Assembly: GCA_001931905.2 (NCBI GenBank)
Contig: MSJI02000604.1
Coordinates: forward strand, 124,001-188,000
DNA length: 64,000 nucleotides
Direction of reading: 5' to 3'
Origin: Cladosporium sp. IMV 00045
Taxonomy: Eukaryota; Ascomycota; Dothideomycetes; Cladosporiales; Cladosporiaceae
Shown one piece after another: positions 31,463 to 43,152 of the stretch. Both the position numbers and the translations under genes were made by a program. How positions within the stretch are numbered: the first letter of the stretch is position 1; every line of letters starts with the position of its first letter. The notes under the pieces were generated by a model that was given only the letters and a program-made list of their open reading frames with translations, had not been told where the DNA came from and ran no database searches.

Positions 31463-33554
31463 ATGGGAAGCCGCATGCCTGTCCCCAAGAGCACAATGCC
31501 CGCGGTGGTCGAGGTGCAAAGTGCCCACCAGTTCGACAAGCATGGGACTTCGCCGACTGCTGCGACAACTATACCTGACCGGTTCAAAGGCACGAAAGCA
31601 GATCAAAATGACATGGTACTACTGGGTAAAAAGCAGGTGCTCCGTCGCAACTTTCGCTTTACAACGATTCTGGGATTTGCATCTACAGGTCGGTGACGAT
31701 CTCCTGGCTGCCTTGAGTGAAGTAGCGAAGTGTCCAGTGCTAACACGGTATTTCAGTACTCGTTGCTTGGGAGATGCTGCCTGTCCTATCCGTATACGCG
31801 CTGCAAGACGGTGGAACAGCTATCGTTTTCTGGGCATTGATCGCGGGTATGATTGGAATGACTTTTGTATACACTTCACTTGCTGAGATGGCTTCGATGT
31901 AAGTCTTCACCTCGTGAAAGATCGGCAATCGTGTACTGATCTTTTCCTTCGACTAGGTTTCCGACAGCAGGAGGTGAGATCAAAACAGAAACAAATACCA
32001 GACCAGATGGCTAATTTTTGACCAGGGCAGTACCACTGGGTGTCTGAGCTGGCGCCGCCGAGTGTTCAGAAAGAGCTGAGTTATGCCGTCGGCTGGCTCA
32101 CTGCTATGGGCTGGCAAGGTAAGTGCCGGAACTTCACCAGGGCAAGCTTCAGCTTACAAGAGACTCCAGTCTACCTGGCCGGTGTATGTTTCATGGTTGG
32201 TGGCGTAATCCAAGGCCTCATTGCGCTGAACAACCCAGACACATACATCTACCAGCCGTGGCATGCTACCCTTCTCACGATTGCAATCATTGTGTTTGCA
32301 AGCGTGTTCAACACTCTCCTGGCAGTCCGTCTGCCACTTGTCGAGGGCGCGCTGCTGATCTTGCACTTGGCTGGTCTGTTCGCGATCATCATCCCGCTCT
32401 GGGTCATGGCTCTAAGAGGCAATGTGCACGACACGCTTCTAAAGTTCACGACGACTGCAGGCTGGTCGGATGTCAGCCTTGCCTCTCTGATCGGGATGGT
32501 GAGCATCATTGCAGTCCTGGTGGGCTATGACTGCACAGTTCACATGTGTAAGAGAGAACCGTCTAAGCGATGATTACGGACCACACTGACAGCGCATGCT
32601 CTAGCCGAAGAAGTACAAGACGCTTCAATCGTCCTCCCGAAGGTTCTCATCTGGTCGATCGTGTCGAACGGAATCATGGCTGTCGTCATGGGCGTCACTT
32701 TCATCTTCTGCATCGGTGATATCGACGCCGTGCTCGACAGCCCGACCGGCGAGCCTTTTATCCAGGTCTTCTACAATGCGACTCAAAGCTACGCGGGAGC
32801 GACCATCATGACGCTGATCATCACCGTGATGCTGACTTCAGCATGTATTAGCGAAGTTGCTACTGCTTCACGCCAGCTCTGGTCCTTCGCCCGTGATCAA
32901 GGACTGCCATACTCGCATTGGCTGTCTCATGTACCACCAGGATGGAACATCCCGTTGAGAGCTGTCTTTGTATCGGTGACGATCAGCTCTTTGCTGAGTC
33001 TGATTAACATTGGATCTGACGTCGCTCTGAATGCCATCAACTCCCTTGGTGTAGTTAGCTTACTTTTTAGTTATACGGTGACAATCAGGTGAGTATCGCC
33101 TGTCCGACCTCTGGATGTTTTGCATGGTACTAACACTCAGCTCTTTCTTGCAGCTGTCTGGTTTTACGACGTGAGTGCTGGCGCGAACATATGCCAACCA
33201 AGTACATCTGGAAGTTCTGTTGCTGACGTTAGCATAGGCATCCGCGGCCCTCCTCTCCCTCCACGCCGCTGGTCGCTCGGTCACTACGGCCTTGCTGTCA
33301 ACATCATCTCGCTGGGCTTCATTTTACCTCTTCTCTTCTTCGCTTTCTGGCCCGTTGCCACCCCGGTCACTGCGTAAGTTGAGCCCAGCTACTGACGGCA
33401 CTTCGCGACATGCTAACGCTTTGACGACAGCGAAGGATTCAATTGGTCATCAGTCATGTTCGTGGGCGTTCTGATCATCGCTCTCGTGTATTATGTCGTT
33501 CGAGCAAAGCATGTGTATACTGGTCCAGTCACGCTCGTAGCTCGCGAATACTAG
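31463..33554 (+). CDS. APC-superfamily permease, amino acid/choline (ACT) type
   Basis: Plasma-membrane permease for amino acids, GABA, choline or a similar amine. Nine exons: 31463-31688, 31757-31898, 31957-31973, 32026-32118, 32170-32547, 32605-33088, 33154-33170, 33238-33373 and 33431-33554, which give 538 residues. Two are 17-nt mini-exons. The 51-nt intron 32119-32169 is in frame and stop-free. Recognition comes from TM1-2 (FVYTSLAEMASMFPTAGGQY then HWVSELAP), the loop after TM6, and the SEVATASRQLWSFARDQGLP segment followed by PLRAVFVSV, which are hallmarks of this permease group (Uga4/Hnm1-like). The N-terminal ~60 residues are cytosolic. The exact substrate cannot be decided. Confidence 0.87.
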
Positions 33555-35169
33555 GATCTAGAAAATCTCGGTCTCGAGATAGAGTAGCATGTCAGCAACA
33601 ACTCGCAGATTTCTCGCCGCATGCAAGTCGAATCAGCAGTCATTTCTTTGATCTTCGAGCAATGAACGAACCTGAGCCAACCTCACTCCTTCCGATGGGT
33701 TGCTCGAGCCATGAGCCTTGACTATACTTGTCCAGGCAAAGTACTTTCTCTCTCATCCAAGCGACAACTCTCTCTCACCCTGTCCGTCCGAGACATGCGC
33801 TTGCTGCGGTTTGGTGGAGGCGTGAGAATATGCACGCTGGATTTGTGGAGGCGCACGCCGTATCAAACAGCCTCCCTTTACTTGCGCTGCGACCTTTGCC
33901 ATGTTAAAGCACGGATGGACAGAGATGTACATTTGTTTATTGGTGGTGGTTGTATTTGCGACAAGGAGCAGCGATGCGACAGGGATGTATGTTCAGAGTT
34001 GCGAGTCCCTCCCCGTCCACGTCTGGGTGATGGTTGGATCGCCGACACAACAGGAGAAAGCATCGATAGCTGGAGCAATTGACTCTGAGAAGGCCCTCAA
34101 AGCCGAGACAAGCCGCGCCATAAGAGGCAGTTCATGCTCGGCATCGCCAGATCCGAGGATCCTAATCAGTACTTCGAAGCCCAGAATGCTATGAACTTTG
34201 CCTTTCGTGACAACTTAAGCCGCATGTGGTGTCCCCCGAGCATCTGGTGCTGATTAATACGCCCAGTCAGGGCATATGGCCGCTTAGCATCTGGGCGCTG
34301 ATTACGGACGTGAGCCTCTCGCCTGTCGTCGAGTTGTTGGAAGCCTCAGATAGTGGTGGAAATGTGGTCCTGCGATTGCTGGAGGTATTTCCCACGAGTG
34401 ACAGCGCTGCAGTCGCCGCCCGGCTCAGCCGAGATCAAGCGAGTGTGTGGTGCGCGATAAGATTGCGGCATGGACCGACGAGTTGTTCCTTCGACCTTCT
34501 AGACCTCAGCCTTTATACGAAGCCAAGCGGGAGGTACACGGAAAATGCGACTCTATGATACACCCCGCTGACCAGAGTTGCCACTTGCTGCCGCAATCAG
34601 TGATAGGCCTGGGATGCCTCGGATGGTAAGGATGGCTATCATCGCGGCGCGCAACCAATTGGACGGGTCATGCAGATCTCGCTGCAGCGGCAGCCAAGCG
34701 TAGCTGAACCGGCAAAGGGCGGCTGGCGGTTCATTGTTTGGTTGCAAGACCCCGCGTGGTGGTCGCGTGTCACGATGAACAGCCAGCTGCGCGATATAGA
34801 GTGCAGCGCCAGTGAAGCGCCACCAGCCTCGGCGCAATCGACCTGCCTATCCGGGCCAAGCAGCCGCGCACACACGCAGCGATCTCGACTCGTGGTGTGC
34901 CCGGAGTCGTATCAGCCCAGCAAATGGCGCGTCGGCAGGGAGTGAATTCACTTGCGAGCTCGAAGTTTGGCTGGTTATCTTCAGTCTGGGCGTTGCATTC
35001 CTTAGCAGCCCACTTAGCCCGCTAAGAACACACCGTTGCTGCTTATCGCCGAAGCATGGCAGGCTAAGTGGCACTTGAAAAGGCTTGGTCCACCGTCGTC
35101 TCCACCTCCGCAACTCTTGTCTCTACGCAACTCCTCTACCATCTCTCGGTATATCATATCACCACAGGC
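33555..35169. other. Long gene-free region between the permeases
   Basis: About 1.6 kb. A short direct repeat is seen: GCATCTGGTGCTGATTA near 34239 and GCATCTGGGCGCTGATTA near 34288. ORFs of up to 123 codons here lack family resemblance. It must contain the promoter of the YAT permease. Confidence 0.45.
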
Positions 35170-37325
35170 ATGGATGAAAAAGTCGGAAACACCGCGCTGG
35201 GCGAGAAGCAGTTGCACGATGCCTCGCCCGAGGGCACTGTGGAGGAACGCGCCAGCATCGCAGCTGGCCACAACACGCTTCATCGCGAGCTCAAAGGCAG
35301 ACATATGCAGATGATTGCCATGTAAGAACAGCGCCAGGCTTATGCGGTTGGATATACCAATTGACTGACGTTTCCAGTGGCGGCGCAATCGGCGCAGGTC
35401 TGTTCATCGGCTCTGGAGGCGCTTTCCAGACTGGTGGCCCAGCTTCTGTCCTCATTGGATTCATGCTCGTCGGTGAGTTCTGCGAATCGTGATATTTCTT
35501 GCGATGAAGCGACTGACAAGGTATTAGGTTTCGCGGTGTACGAATCCCGAGAATCAGACTGCACGCTCTCTTCCCAGCTGACATCATCCTAGCTACCTCA
35601 TGATGCAAGCTCTCGCGGAGATGTCTGTCTTGTACCCCGTCAATGGCGCCTTCACCATGTACATCTGCCGCTTCGTCGATCCTTCTCTCGGCTTCGCTGC
35701 CTCTTGGGAATATGCCATCAGCTGGCTTACTGTTCTCCCATTCGAGATCTCGGCCGCTTGCAATATTGTAAGAGTTTGTCGGAAATCTGGACAAGAGATC
35801 TTAGCTAAAGTGCCCACAGATTCACTACTGGCCAGGATCTGAGGGGATCAACAACGCCGCATGGATCGTTCCCTTGCTTCTCTCTCTGGTCGCCATTCAG
35901 TACTTTGGTGTGAAAGGATATGGCGAGGTGGGACCATCGAGCGACACAAGGTCTTGGATAACAAAGCTGACGAGAACAGGTCGAATTTGTCATCAGTATC
36001 ATCAAGATTCTCGCCTGTACTGGTTTCATCTTCCTGGGTATTATCATCAACTGCGGAGGTGTGCCGACAGATGACAGAGGCTACATTGGCGCAAGATACT
36101 GGTATATTAATTCTTCACAATGTGCAATTTCGACGCGAGCTAACATTCGGGGACAGGCACTCACCTTGGTCCGCTTTCCTCAATGGTTTCCACGGCTTCT
36201 GTGGTGTCTTCGTTACCGCCGCCTTTGCATACACTGGTACCGAGCTGGTCGGTCTCGCTGCAGCGGAAACGCGCAACCCCATCAAGGAGATTCCGAGGGC
36301 CTCCAAGCAAGTCGTGTGGCGCATCTTCATCTTCTACATCGTCAACCTTTTCCTCATCGGCCTGATTGTTCCTGCCGACAGTGAGCTTTACTCTGGAGAA
36401 GGTTCCACTTCAAGGCACTCGCCCTTTGTCATTGCCATTCAGCTTGCTGGCATCAAGGTTCTACCTTCGATCTTCAACGCCGTCATTCTGATCGCTGTCA
36501 TGAGTGTCGCGAACTCTTGCACCTACGGCTCAACCCGAACGATTCAGGCCCTTGCGGCGAACGGTGCGTGAACATGGAAATCGTCTGCTCATCCAAAGTA
36601 CAATGCTGATTTTGAATCACAGGCATGGCGCCCAAATTCCTCGCCAAGATCGACAAGAAAGGCCGTCCCATCAACGTTGTTATCATGCAACTTCTGTTCG
36701 GTTGCCTGGCATTCATCAACCTGGCTGACAACGGCGGAGACATTTTCGGCTGGCTTTTGTCGCTCTCTGGTCTTGCTATCCTCTTCATCTACGCTGGCGT
36801 TGGCCTAGCCCACATTCGCTTCCGCCTGGCTTGGTATGTATTGAAGGTTCATCTTGCACGTCTTGCACCTCGACCGATCACTGACCATTCCACAGGAAGG
36901 CAAAGGGTCACACTCTGGACGAGCTGCCCTACAAAGCCGCCCTTGGCGTCTACGGCTCATACGGTTGCGTGCTCATCTGTGTGCTCGCACTCATCGCCCA
37001 ATTCTACGTCGCACTGTGGCCCGTGGGCGGCCCGAATCTGGATGCCGCCACCTTCTTCCAGCTTTATCTCGCCGGCCCTCTTCTCATCTTCTTGTACTTC
37101 ATTTGGAAGGTCTACAGCTGGTTCACCCGCCCGGCAGACCGCCCGCTGTGGATCCCGATCAAGGACATTGACATCTACACTGGCATGAGGGATTCGCAGA
37201 CGACGATCAGTGGCGAGAACGCCGACCCGGAGGCAAGACGTGCCAGCATTGAGGAGATGGAGAGGATCAAGCATGACACGGGCATGAAGAAACATGTCAT
37301 GGGCGTTGTCAGAAGTGTTTTCTGA
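35170..37325 (+). CDS. YAT-family amino-acid permease
   Basis: General amino-acid permease of the yeast amino acid transporter family (Gap1/Dip5-like), 12 TM, plasma membrane. Nine exons: 35170-35321, 35378-35472, 35528-35537, 35593-35767, 35820-35927, 35980-36101, 36157-36563, 36623-36833 and 36896-37325, giving 569 residues. The third exon is only 10 nt, and is needed to join FMLVG to FAVYLMMQALAEMSV. Hallmarks: HRELKGRHMQMIAIGGAIGA then GLFIGSG at TM1, GFHGFCGVFVTAAFAYTGTE with LVGLAAAETRNP in TM6, and STRTIQALAANGMAPKFLAK in the TM8-9 region. The C-terminal tail is charged and cytosolic. It is oriented like the upstream ACT permease. Confidence 0.9.
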
Positions 37326-38030
37326 GGTTGGATACCCCGATTCTCGTAGGGCTGTGATCAGCCGTGTCTGATGATGCGATAGCGTCATGCACCAATCCCT
37401 TCGAGAGTCATACCGTGCATCCTGATCCAGATGAGGTAATTGTAAATGCAACCGCAATCCAGCAGATACATAAACAGCTACCGTAAGCTTTCCACTCACT
37501 GCCTGACAATATTCGACCAAGGGAACCGGTTTCGTATACTTCATGGGCCACTGCGGACCGAGATCATCAGAAATGGAAGGCGACCATGATTTTCAAGAAA
37601 GAAAATTTCGTTGTTGAGGTAAGTTAGGATAAATTCTACCTCATCGGCCGGCACCCTGAGGCATCCTGTTCTTATCAACTTGACGCGTGAGCGGTTCTCT
37701 TCCCACCTCGCTATAGCGTGTAACTTAGACGAATTGTACAAATTCCCACTGGTATTCCGCCATCTGACGGAAGACTCGACAAAACGCTTTGGCAAAAGAT
37801 CCGCGCCGTCCTCAGCGTCTAACCTGCCAACTCCACTAAAAACCACGTGAAGCAGTTACATCAAGTGTGCAATCGGCTTGTGGCGCGGAAGGCGCCTGCA
37901 AGCCCCTCACGACTCGTGAAGTGAAGTTTACCATTTGCCGTCACTACTGCATGTGACGTACATGCAGGTGTTCAACCACTTAAGCGCAACCGGTTATTCT
38001 TTCTTGCTTTTTCTTGGACGATACCTATAA
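37326..38030. other. Intergenic downstream of YAT permease
   Basis: Contains the permease 3' flank and then non-coding sequence leading into the AT-rich island. A 101-codon minus-strand frame (37541-37846) has no family resemblance and was not called. Confidence 0.45.
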
Positions 38031-38175
38031 AGCGTTCGCTCGGACTATACTTAGTTACTCCTCGAAATTTCGATTTTTTCGGAGAAATTTTACTAACCCT
38101 AATTTTCTATCTAACTGTCCCTTAGCCGGTATATCCTAGTTACACTAGCTATATAACCCGGTTACACTAGCGCCT
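38030..38175. repeat. AT-rich, TA-dense island (decayed repeat, possibly RIP-affected)
   Basis: Base composition drops sharply from its surroundings, with many TTA/CTA/TAT words. GTTACACTAGC occurs twice within 35 bases, and a CGAAATTTCG palindrome is present. It abuts the missing 5' end of the MATE-like gene. Confidence 0.5.
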
Positions 38176-39760
38176 CATCAATATCTGAAGACCGTGGTGA
38201 CCACCAACCATCCACCAATACCGAAGAACATGCGTCAGCAGCAGCAGTAGCAAAACCCTGGACCCGCAGCAGCGACACAGGCACCCTCCTCATCAACACC
38301 CTCGCCTTCATCCTCCCAGCACTCTATAGCACTCTAAGCAAATTCTGGGTCACCAACATCGACTCAAGCATGGTAGCAACCACCGACGCATACACGTACA
38401 TCGGCGTCGTCGCCGAGGTGCTGAACGAAGGCCTCCCCCGCGCAGCCTGGAACATCATCGCAGACAAATCGAACCGCACCCTCGCTGGCCGCCACGGCCT
38501 GTCGTACACCCTCATCACCTCCCAAAGCATCCTCGGCCTCATCATGTCGATCGCCTTCGTCGCCGCCGCACCGCAATTCGCAAATGCATTCGTGCCTGAA
38601 GCGAGTCGAGCATTGTCGCTGACATACGTGCGCATCGCAGCCTTTACCACCCTTTCGTCTGCGCTCGAGACGGCCGTTGCGGCTGCTACAGGCGCGCTGG
38701 ATTGGCCGGACGTGCCTGTCTTGATCAGCTCGGTGAAGTTCGCCGTGAACATCGTCCTCGACATGCTCATCATTTCCAAGTTCCACATTCCGCAGGTGCA
38801 ACCGACGGTGAATGCGCAAGCGGCGACGCAGCTGGCGTGTAAGCTTGTGGCGGCATTTGCTGGGCTGGCGTATTTCCTCGCCATGGCGAGGAGGACGAGG
38901 TGTAAGAGACGAGGGGGGCACGAGAGGGTGAGCACGAGTCGGCATCCGTTTGCGGGTTTGGGGGTTTTATTGCGGCCTGGATTTTTCACTTTCACGGAGT
39001 CGGCCGTCCGGAATGCACTGTATTTGTGGCTGGTCAGTGGGATTGTGGCGATGGGATCGGACTACGCGACGGCTTGGGGGAGTTTTTGATACGATTCGCT
39101 GGGGCTTGGTCATGATTCCCGTGCAGGCTCGAGAGGCTACGTCGTTGGCGTTTGTTGGGCATGCGTGAGGAGCGTGGAGGGGAGACGTAGGCGTTGCTGT
39201 GCGACGGCCGAGGGCTAGCATGGGGCAGCTGCGAGGTAACAGTGAAGTTCTTCGAGGAGCGTCAACTTGAGAGAAAGGTATCATGCAGGCTGACCTTTTG
39301 CACAGGGATCGCCAAACCCGCACTGATTTCCTGTGCCGTCGCCCTTGCAATGGAAGTGCCAACGTGTCTATTCCTCTCATTCTACGGCGCAGAGTGCTGC
39401 GCACTCTACCTCTCGGCATCGTCCAGTGTGGCAAAAATCACCTCGCACATGTGGAAGACAATCGACTGGTGCTATGTTTTCTACGCAATCTCCACGCAAC
39501 TAGCCACAACCCTCCTCGCAAGCAGGGCGAGGTGGTACTTATATCAGTCCCTGGTGAGCAATCTCTGCTGGGTGCTGCCGTGGGCGATTGCAGTCACGCG
39601 AATCGGGATCACGCCGGAGGATGCGTGGGCGTATCATTCTGTTGTTTTTGGGGGCAGTCTTGTTTTTAGCTTTATTGATATTGTGTTTACTAATGGGATA
39701 TGGGCGTGGGCGCTAATTAAGGGCAGGATGAGTTTATCGGCTGTGTTGGTTGCGCCTTAG
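38157..39760 (+). pseudogene. MATE-family efflux transporter remnant
   Basis: Coding similarity to fungal MATE (multidrug and toxin extrusion) proteins begins without an ATG: the frame opens after a stop at 38154-38156, and the first ATG (38370) falls inside TM1-2, after [20 protein letters not shown]. Good sequence continues through [20 protein letters not shown]. At 39076-39083 a G-run frameshift is needed: without it the frame ends AWGSF-stop, with it the text continues [24 protein letters not shown] at 39166-39168 then replaces the Trp expected after LAFVGHA. After an ordinary 70-nt intron (39236-39305) the last part reads GIAKPALISCAVALAMEVP and ends at 39760. Three separate lesions (lost 5' end, frameshift, nonsense) mark it as a pseudogene. 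Confidence 0.8.
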
Positions 39761-41028
39761 GAAAAAGCACCATCTGCGCTTTACCTATTTCAAGGTATGA
39801 AGCCAGCTTCTTGATCGAATTCCTCAACTTCATTGTCTGTATCAGCCAATTTCTTCATTATCATTCGTGGGTGCGCTTATCACTGGTGACTCGTTTGAGA
39901 CAGCTGCCATAGGTAACTTACCTGGATTGGAGGCACAGATGTATCCACAAAGACGGAGGTTCAATCGAGTAGACGAAACAAAGCTTTGTATTCCCATGCG
40001 ATGGACTCTAGCTTGAAGTAATGAGATGGTGTGCGCCCACTGCCACTGCATCTCTCCGTGAAAGCCAGCGAGATTCAGAGAGTGTAAGAAGATCGGCTTG
40101 AGTCTCACAGTGAACGCCGGTGGCATGCCCCTGGACAGCGTTATGACGAGGCAAATCTGTATCAAGGTCCGAACTCGGCTTCCCAGTTGTACCATTCTAT
40201 CTCATTGTCCGTATCAGCTGCCGAAATCTGTGCTCAACACTCCAGAACAGTCCTGCCAATCCTCAAACTTGCCGTTCTGCACTGTTGCTTATTGTGCCCT
40301 TCTCTCCTCACGACTCAAAAGGAGCCAGAGGTCTAACATCATTGTCTTAGCGAAAGCCAATTGACGACTTGGTTCGACATCAGTCCATATATTCAACATG
40401 CCCAGTCGACAAGGTCTGTCCTTGCTTGTTCACACTCGTCCTCACCAAAAGGCGGGTCAGCCTGTTGCACAACTGACGGGCGTAATTAGATGTTCCGAAG
40501 GAACTTGGGCAATTCTATTGACCTTTGTGTAAGGCCTTAAGGGCTTGGAAGCAATGCCATTGACTTTTCAGATAGCAATTCCATTAAATTTCATATACTT
40601 TAATCTACTTTAAAATTTGATATGTTCTAATTTAGCTAAGTTTTATTACCAACTTAAAGTACTCAAAAAGAAAGTATATAGGCAATGTTCAAAATTACTA
40701 TAGAAATGCCTATATATAGGGTAGAGCAGAGTCGATTATACTAGTGGTATTCTAGTAGTCAAGTACTCTAATCTCAATGTCTCAGTAAGGGATATTTATA
40801 GTAACATTATGGAAACATCAAGAACTGCACTAGAGGTAGGGGGAAGTGTCTTTTTGAGTTTGACTTCATAGATAGCTAATGCATTGTTACCGCTTCTCAT
40901 TCCAAGTCAACTACATACACACACTGAACGAGTCGTGGGCCCTCGCAGATGGCCTAAATTGCCGAACGGTCAACCGAACGTCACTGCGGTTGGCTAATGA
41001 GAATCTCATTGCTGTCTGCGGTTTGCTT
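39761..41028. other. Gene-free region with AT-rich island
   Basis: No supported gene. The right half is the AT-rich island listed at 40480-40870; the left half has only short ORFs. Confidence 0.5.
40480..40870. repeat. AT-rich, TA-dense island (decayed repeat)
   Basis: About 390 bases much richer in A+T than the flanks, full of TTTAA, TATA and CTTTAA words and without coding potential. It is consistent with a worn transposon fragment; no terminal repeats could be made out. Confidence 0.5.
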
Positions 41029-42772
41029 TCAGACTGAATTACAGGCAGCCGGGGCATCCACACTCGCGCTCTCGATCTCTCGCAGGGTAAATCCGTTCTT
41101 GCCCGATGCCTCGACATCCTGGAAGCTGACATGCGGCGTGAAGCTTTTGGACTTGCGGGCCTGCTGAACGACACTGAACAACTCGTCGATTTGCTCAAGC
41201 GACAAGCCCTTGGTTTCATACACCATGAACCAGACAAAAGCGATACAGACGAAACAGAACGAGCCCCAGACCTGCAATTGAAGTTAGGTTGGTAGAGTGT
41301 GCCCGAGATGCATTGGCAAGATTTACGAAAAAAACGCGGGATTGCAAGTTGGCGTAGCCTGCACCTTCGTTCACCATGTAAGGAGTGGCGTAGGCAATGG
41401 CGAAGTTGAGAAGCCAGTTTGTTGACGTGGTCATGCTCAAGCATTTGGCGCGGACTTTCAGCGGGAACAGCTCGCCCGTGACCACCCAAGCGACGGGGCC
41501 CCAAGAGCTTGCAAAGAAGAAGATGTAGATGCAGACGAATGCGATAGCCACTCGTTGCGCGGCGAGATCTTCGGTGCCAGCGACAGTTCCTGTAGTGGCA
41601 ACGATGAACTGGCACACGCACATGCCAACCGCACCCATGAGGAGAAGGTTGCGACGGCCCATTTTCTCAACGAGGTAGAGTCCTGGGAAGGTGGAAATGA
41701 CATTGACACAGCTGAGGATCTCCATTAGCTGCTGACCTTCGAAAGTTCCAACGAAAGGAAGTCTGATGTACTCACTTTGTGATGACCGAGATGATGAATG
41801 GGTCTTGGAAACCTGCGTTCTGGAAATACTGCGTGCCGTAATAGAAGATAAAATTCACGCCGGTGAGTTGCTGTAGCCCCTGAAGCACGCATCCGCATAG
41901 CAGCCTCTTGCCGATTGTTCCTCTGAAGCAGTCCAGGTAGGTAGCTTTCGAGAGGCTCATCTCATATCGATGGTTGGCTTCAATCTCACCGATCTCCTCG
42001 AGGATCGAAGTGTGCTTGGGATCAAGACGTCGGAGTCGACTGAGAGCTTGCACCGCTTGTTCGTGCTTGTCTTGCCTGATGAGGAATCTCGGAGTCTCCG
42101 GGAGGAACAGTAATCCAACGCAAATAATGATGGACCAGGCGAACTGGACTGCGATGGGAATGCGATAAGAACCCGTATCGTTTCGGGTGCCTGTGGCGTT
42201 GTTGACAATGGCTGCGAGAAAGAGGCCCTGTGAAACGTATAAACGCCATGTGCAACAAATACGGTCTTGATGGTGGGACGCACGATCGTGATAGCCAGTT
42301 GGTAGGCTCCAACTACCGAACCGCGGATCCATTTCGGCAGAGTCTCACTCTGATAAAGGGGCACGATCGCAGAGAGGATACCAACGCCTAACCCAGCGAA
42401 GAACCTTCCCGCAATGAACACCGGCTGTGTGGTTGCGACTGTTTGCAAGATGACACCGAGGTTGAAAACGGCGCCAGACGCGGCAAAGAGGCCCCAACGT
42501 CGACCGAGAATGTCAGCAAACGGCGCCGCCATGAGAGCTCCGAAAAACGTTCCTGCTGACAAGATGGAAACGATCAGCGAATCTTGGGCGGGAGTGATAC
42601 TCTCGCCGTCAGTGGCGAACGTCTTTTGCCAAAAATCCATGGCTAGGATGCCGCCAATCGTTCCGGTGTCGTAGCCGAACAGAACGCCACCAAAAGCGAC
42701 GAACAGTCCAACCATGACGGCCGGCCATGTTGCACCCTCGGTGTTGTCCGGTTTCTTGATTGCGAATCGCAT
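41029..42772 (-). CDS. Sugar porter (MFS hexose transporter family)
   Basis: Twelve-helix monosaccharide transporter of the plasma membrane. Exons 42284-42772, 41776-42227, 41327-41711 and 41029-41271 give 522 residues. Family signatures: GVLFGYDTGTIGGILAMDFW in TM1, DILGRRWGLF (A motif), GRFFAGLGVGILSAIVPLYQ with SETLPKWIRG, PETPRFLIRQ at the centre, QQLTGVNFIFYYGT in TM7, GLYLVEKMGRR, and VYETKGLSLEQIDELF at the end. The splice 41712-41775 was chosen so that VITN joins CVNVISTFPG; earlier acceptors give a stop. The gene lies about 2.4 kb from the GH32 gene and is divergent from it, so a shared role in sucrose or fructan use is possible. Confidence 0.92.
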
Positions 42773-43038
42773 GGTGATGGTCAGCTTGATTGGTCAAAGG
42801 TTGCAGTGTGTAGCTTCTTCGGAGTTCTGTGTAATGGGGATGATAGCCGGTGGCGGGAAGTTGACTAAGGGGTAGGCTTCTCAGGTATGAACAATGGAGA
42901 GTGATAGCGATCTGAATGATTAATGTACTTGGACAGTGAATTCAAGCACTAGCTTCGTTACTTAGATTGAGCACGAGGCTCCTATAAACCGTGGACTAAC
43001 TCCAATCCTATATACTAAGGAGATCCGTGAGAGATGCA

Positions 43039-43152
43039 CTCTGCTCTGTTATCCCGAGAGCAGCAGAGCAGCAGAGCAAACAGAGCAGCAGAGCACATCA
43101 CGTGATCTGCAACCTGCTCTGGAGCGGGCTGCATCTGTAACCACAGAGCAGT
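43039..43152. repeat. CAGAGCA short-motif repeat block with inverted copies
   Basis: CAGAGCA occurs repeatedly in near-tandem array (43060-43095), again near 43144-43150, with inverted copies (TGCTCTG) near 43042 and 43115. The block lies about 270-380 bases upstream of the sugar porter start, so it may be a regulatory array or a small foldback. Confidence 0.55.

Noticed and set aside
33901..34558. Two plus-strand ORFs between the permeases, the first with a hydrophobic N-terminus
   Set aside because: No family resemblance, and the hydrophobic stretch alone does not establish a signal peptide.
37541..37846. 101-codon minus-strand ORF
   Set aside because: No ATG context, no homology signal; probably chance in the permease 3' flank.
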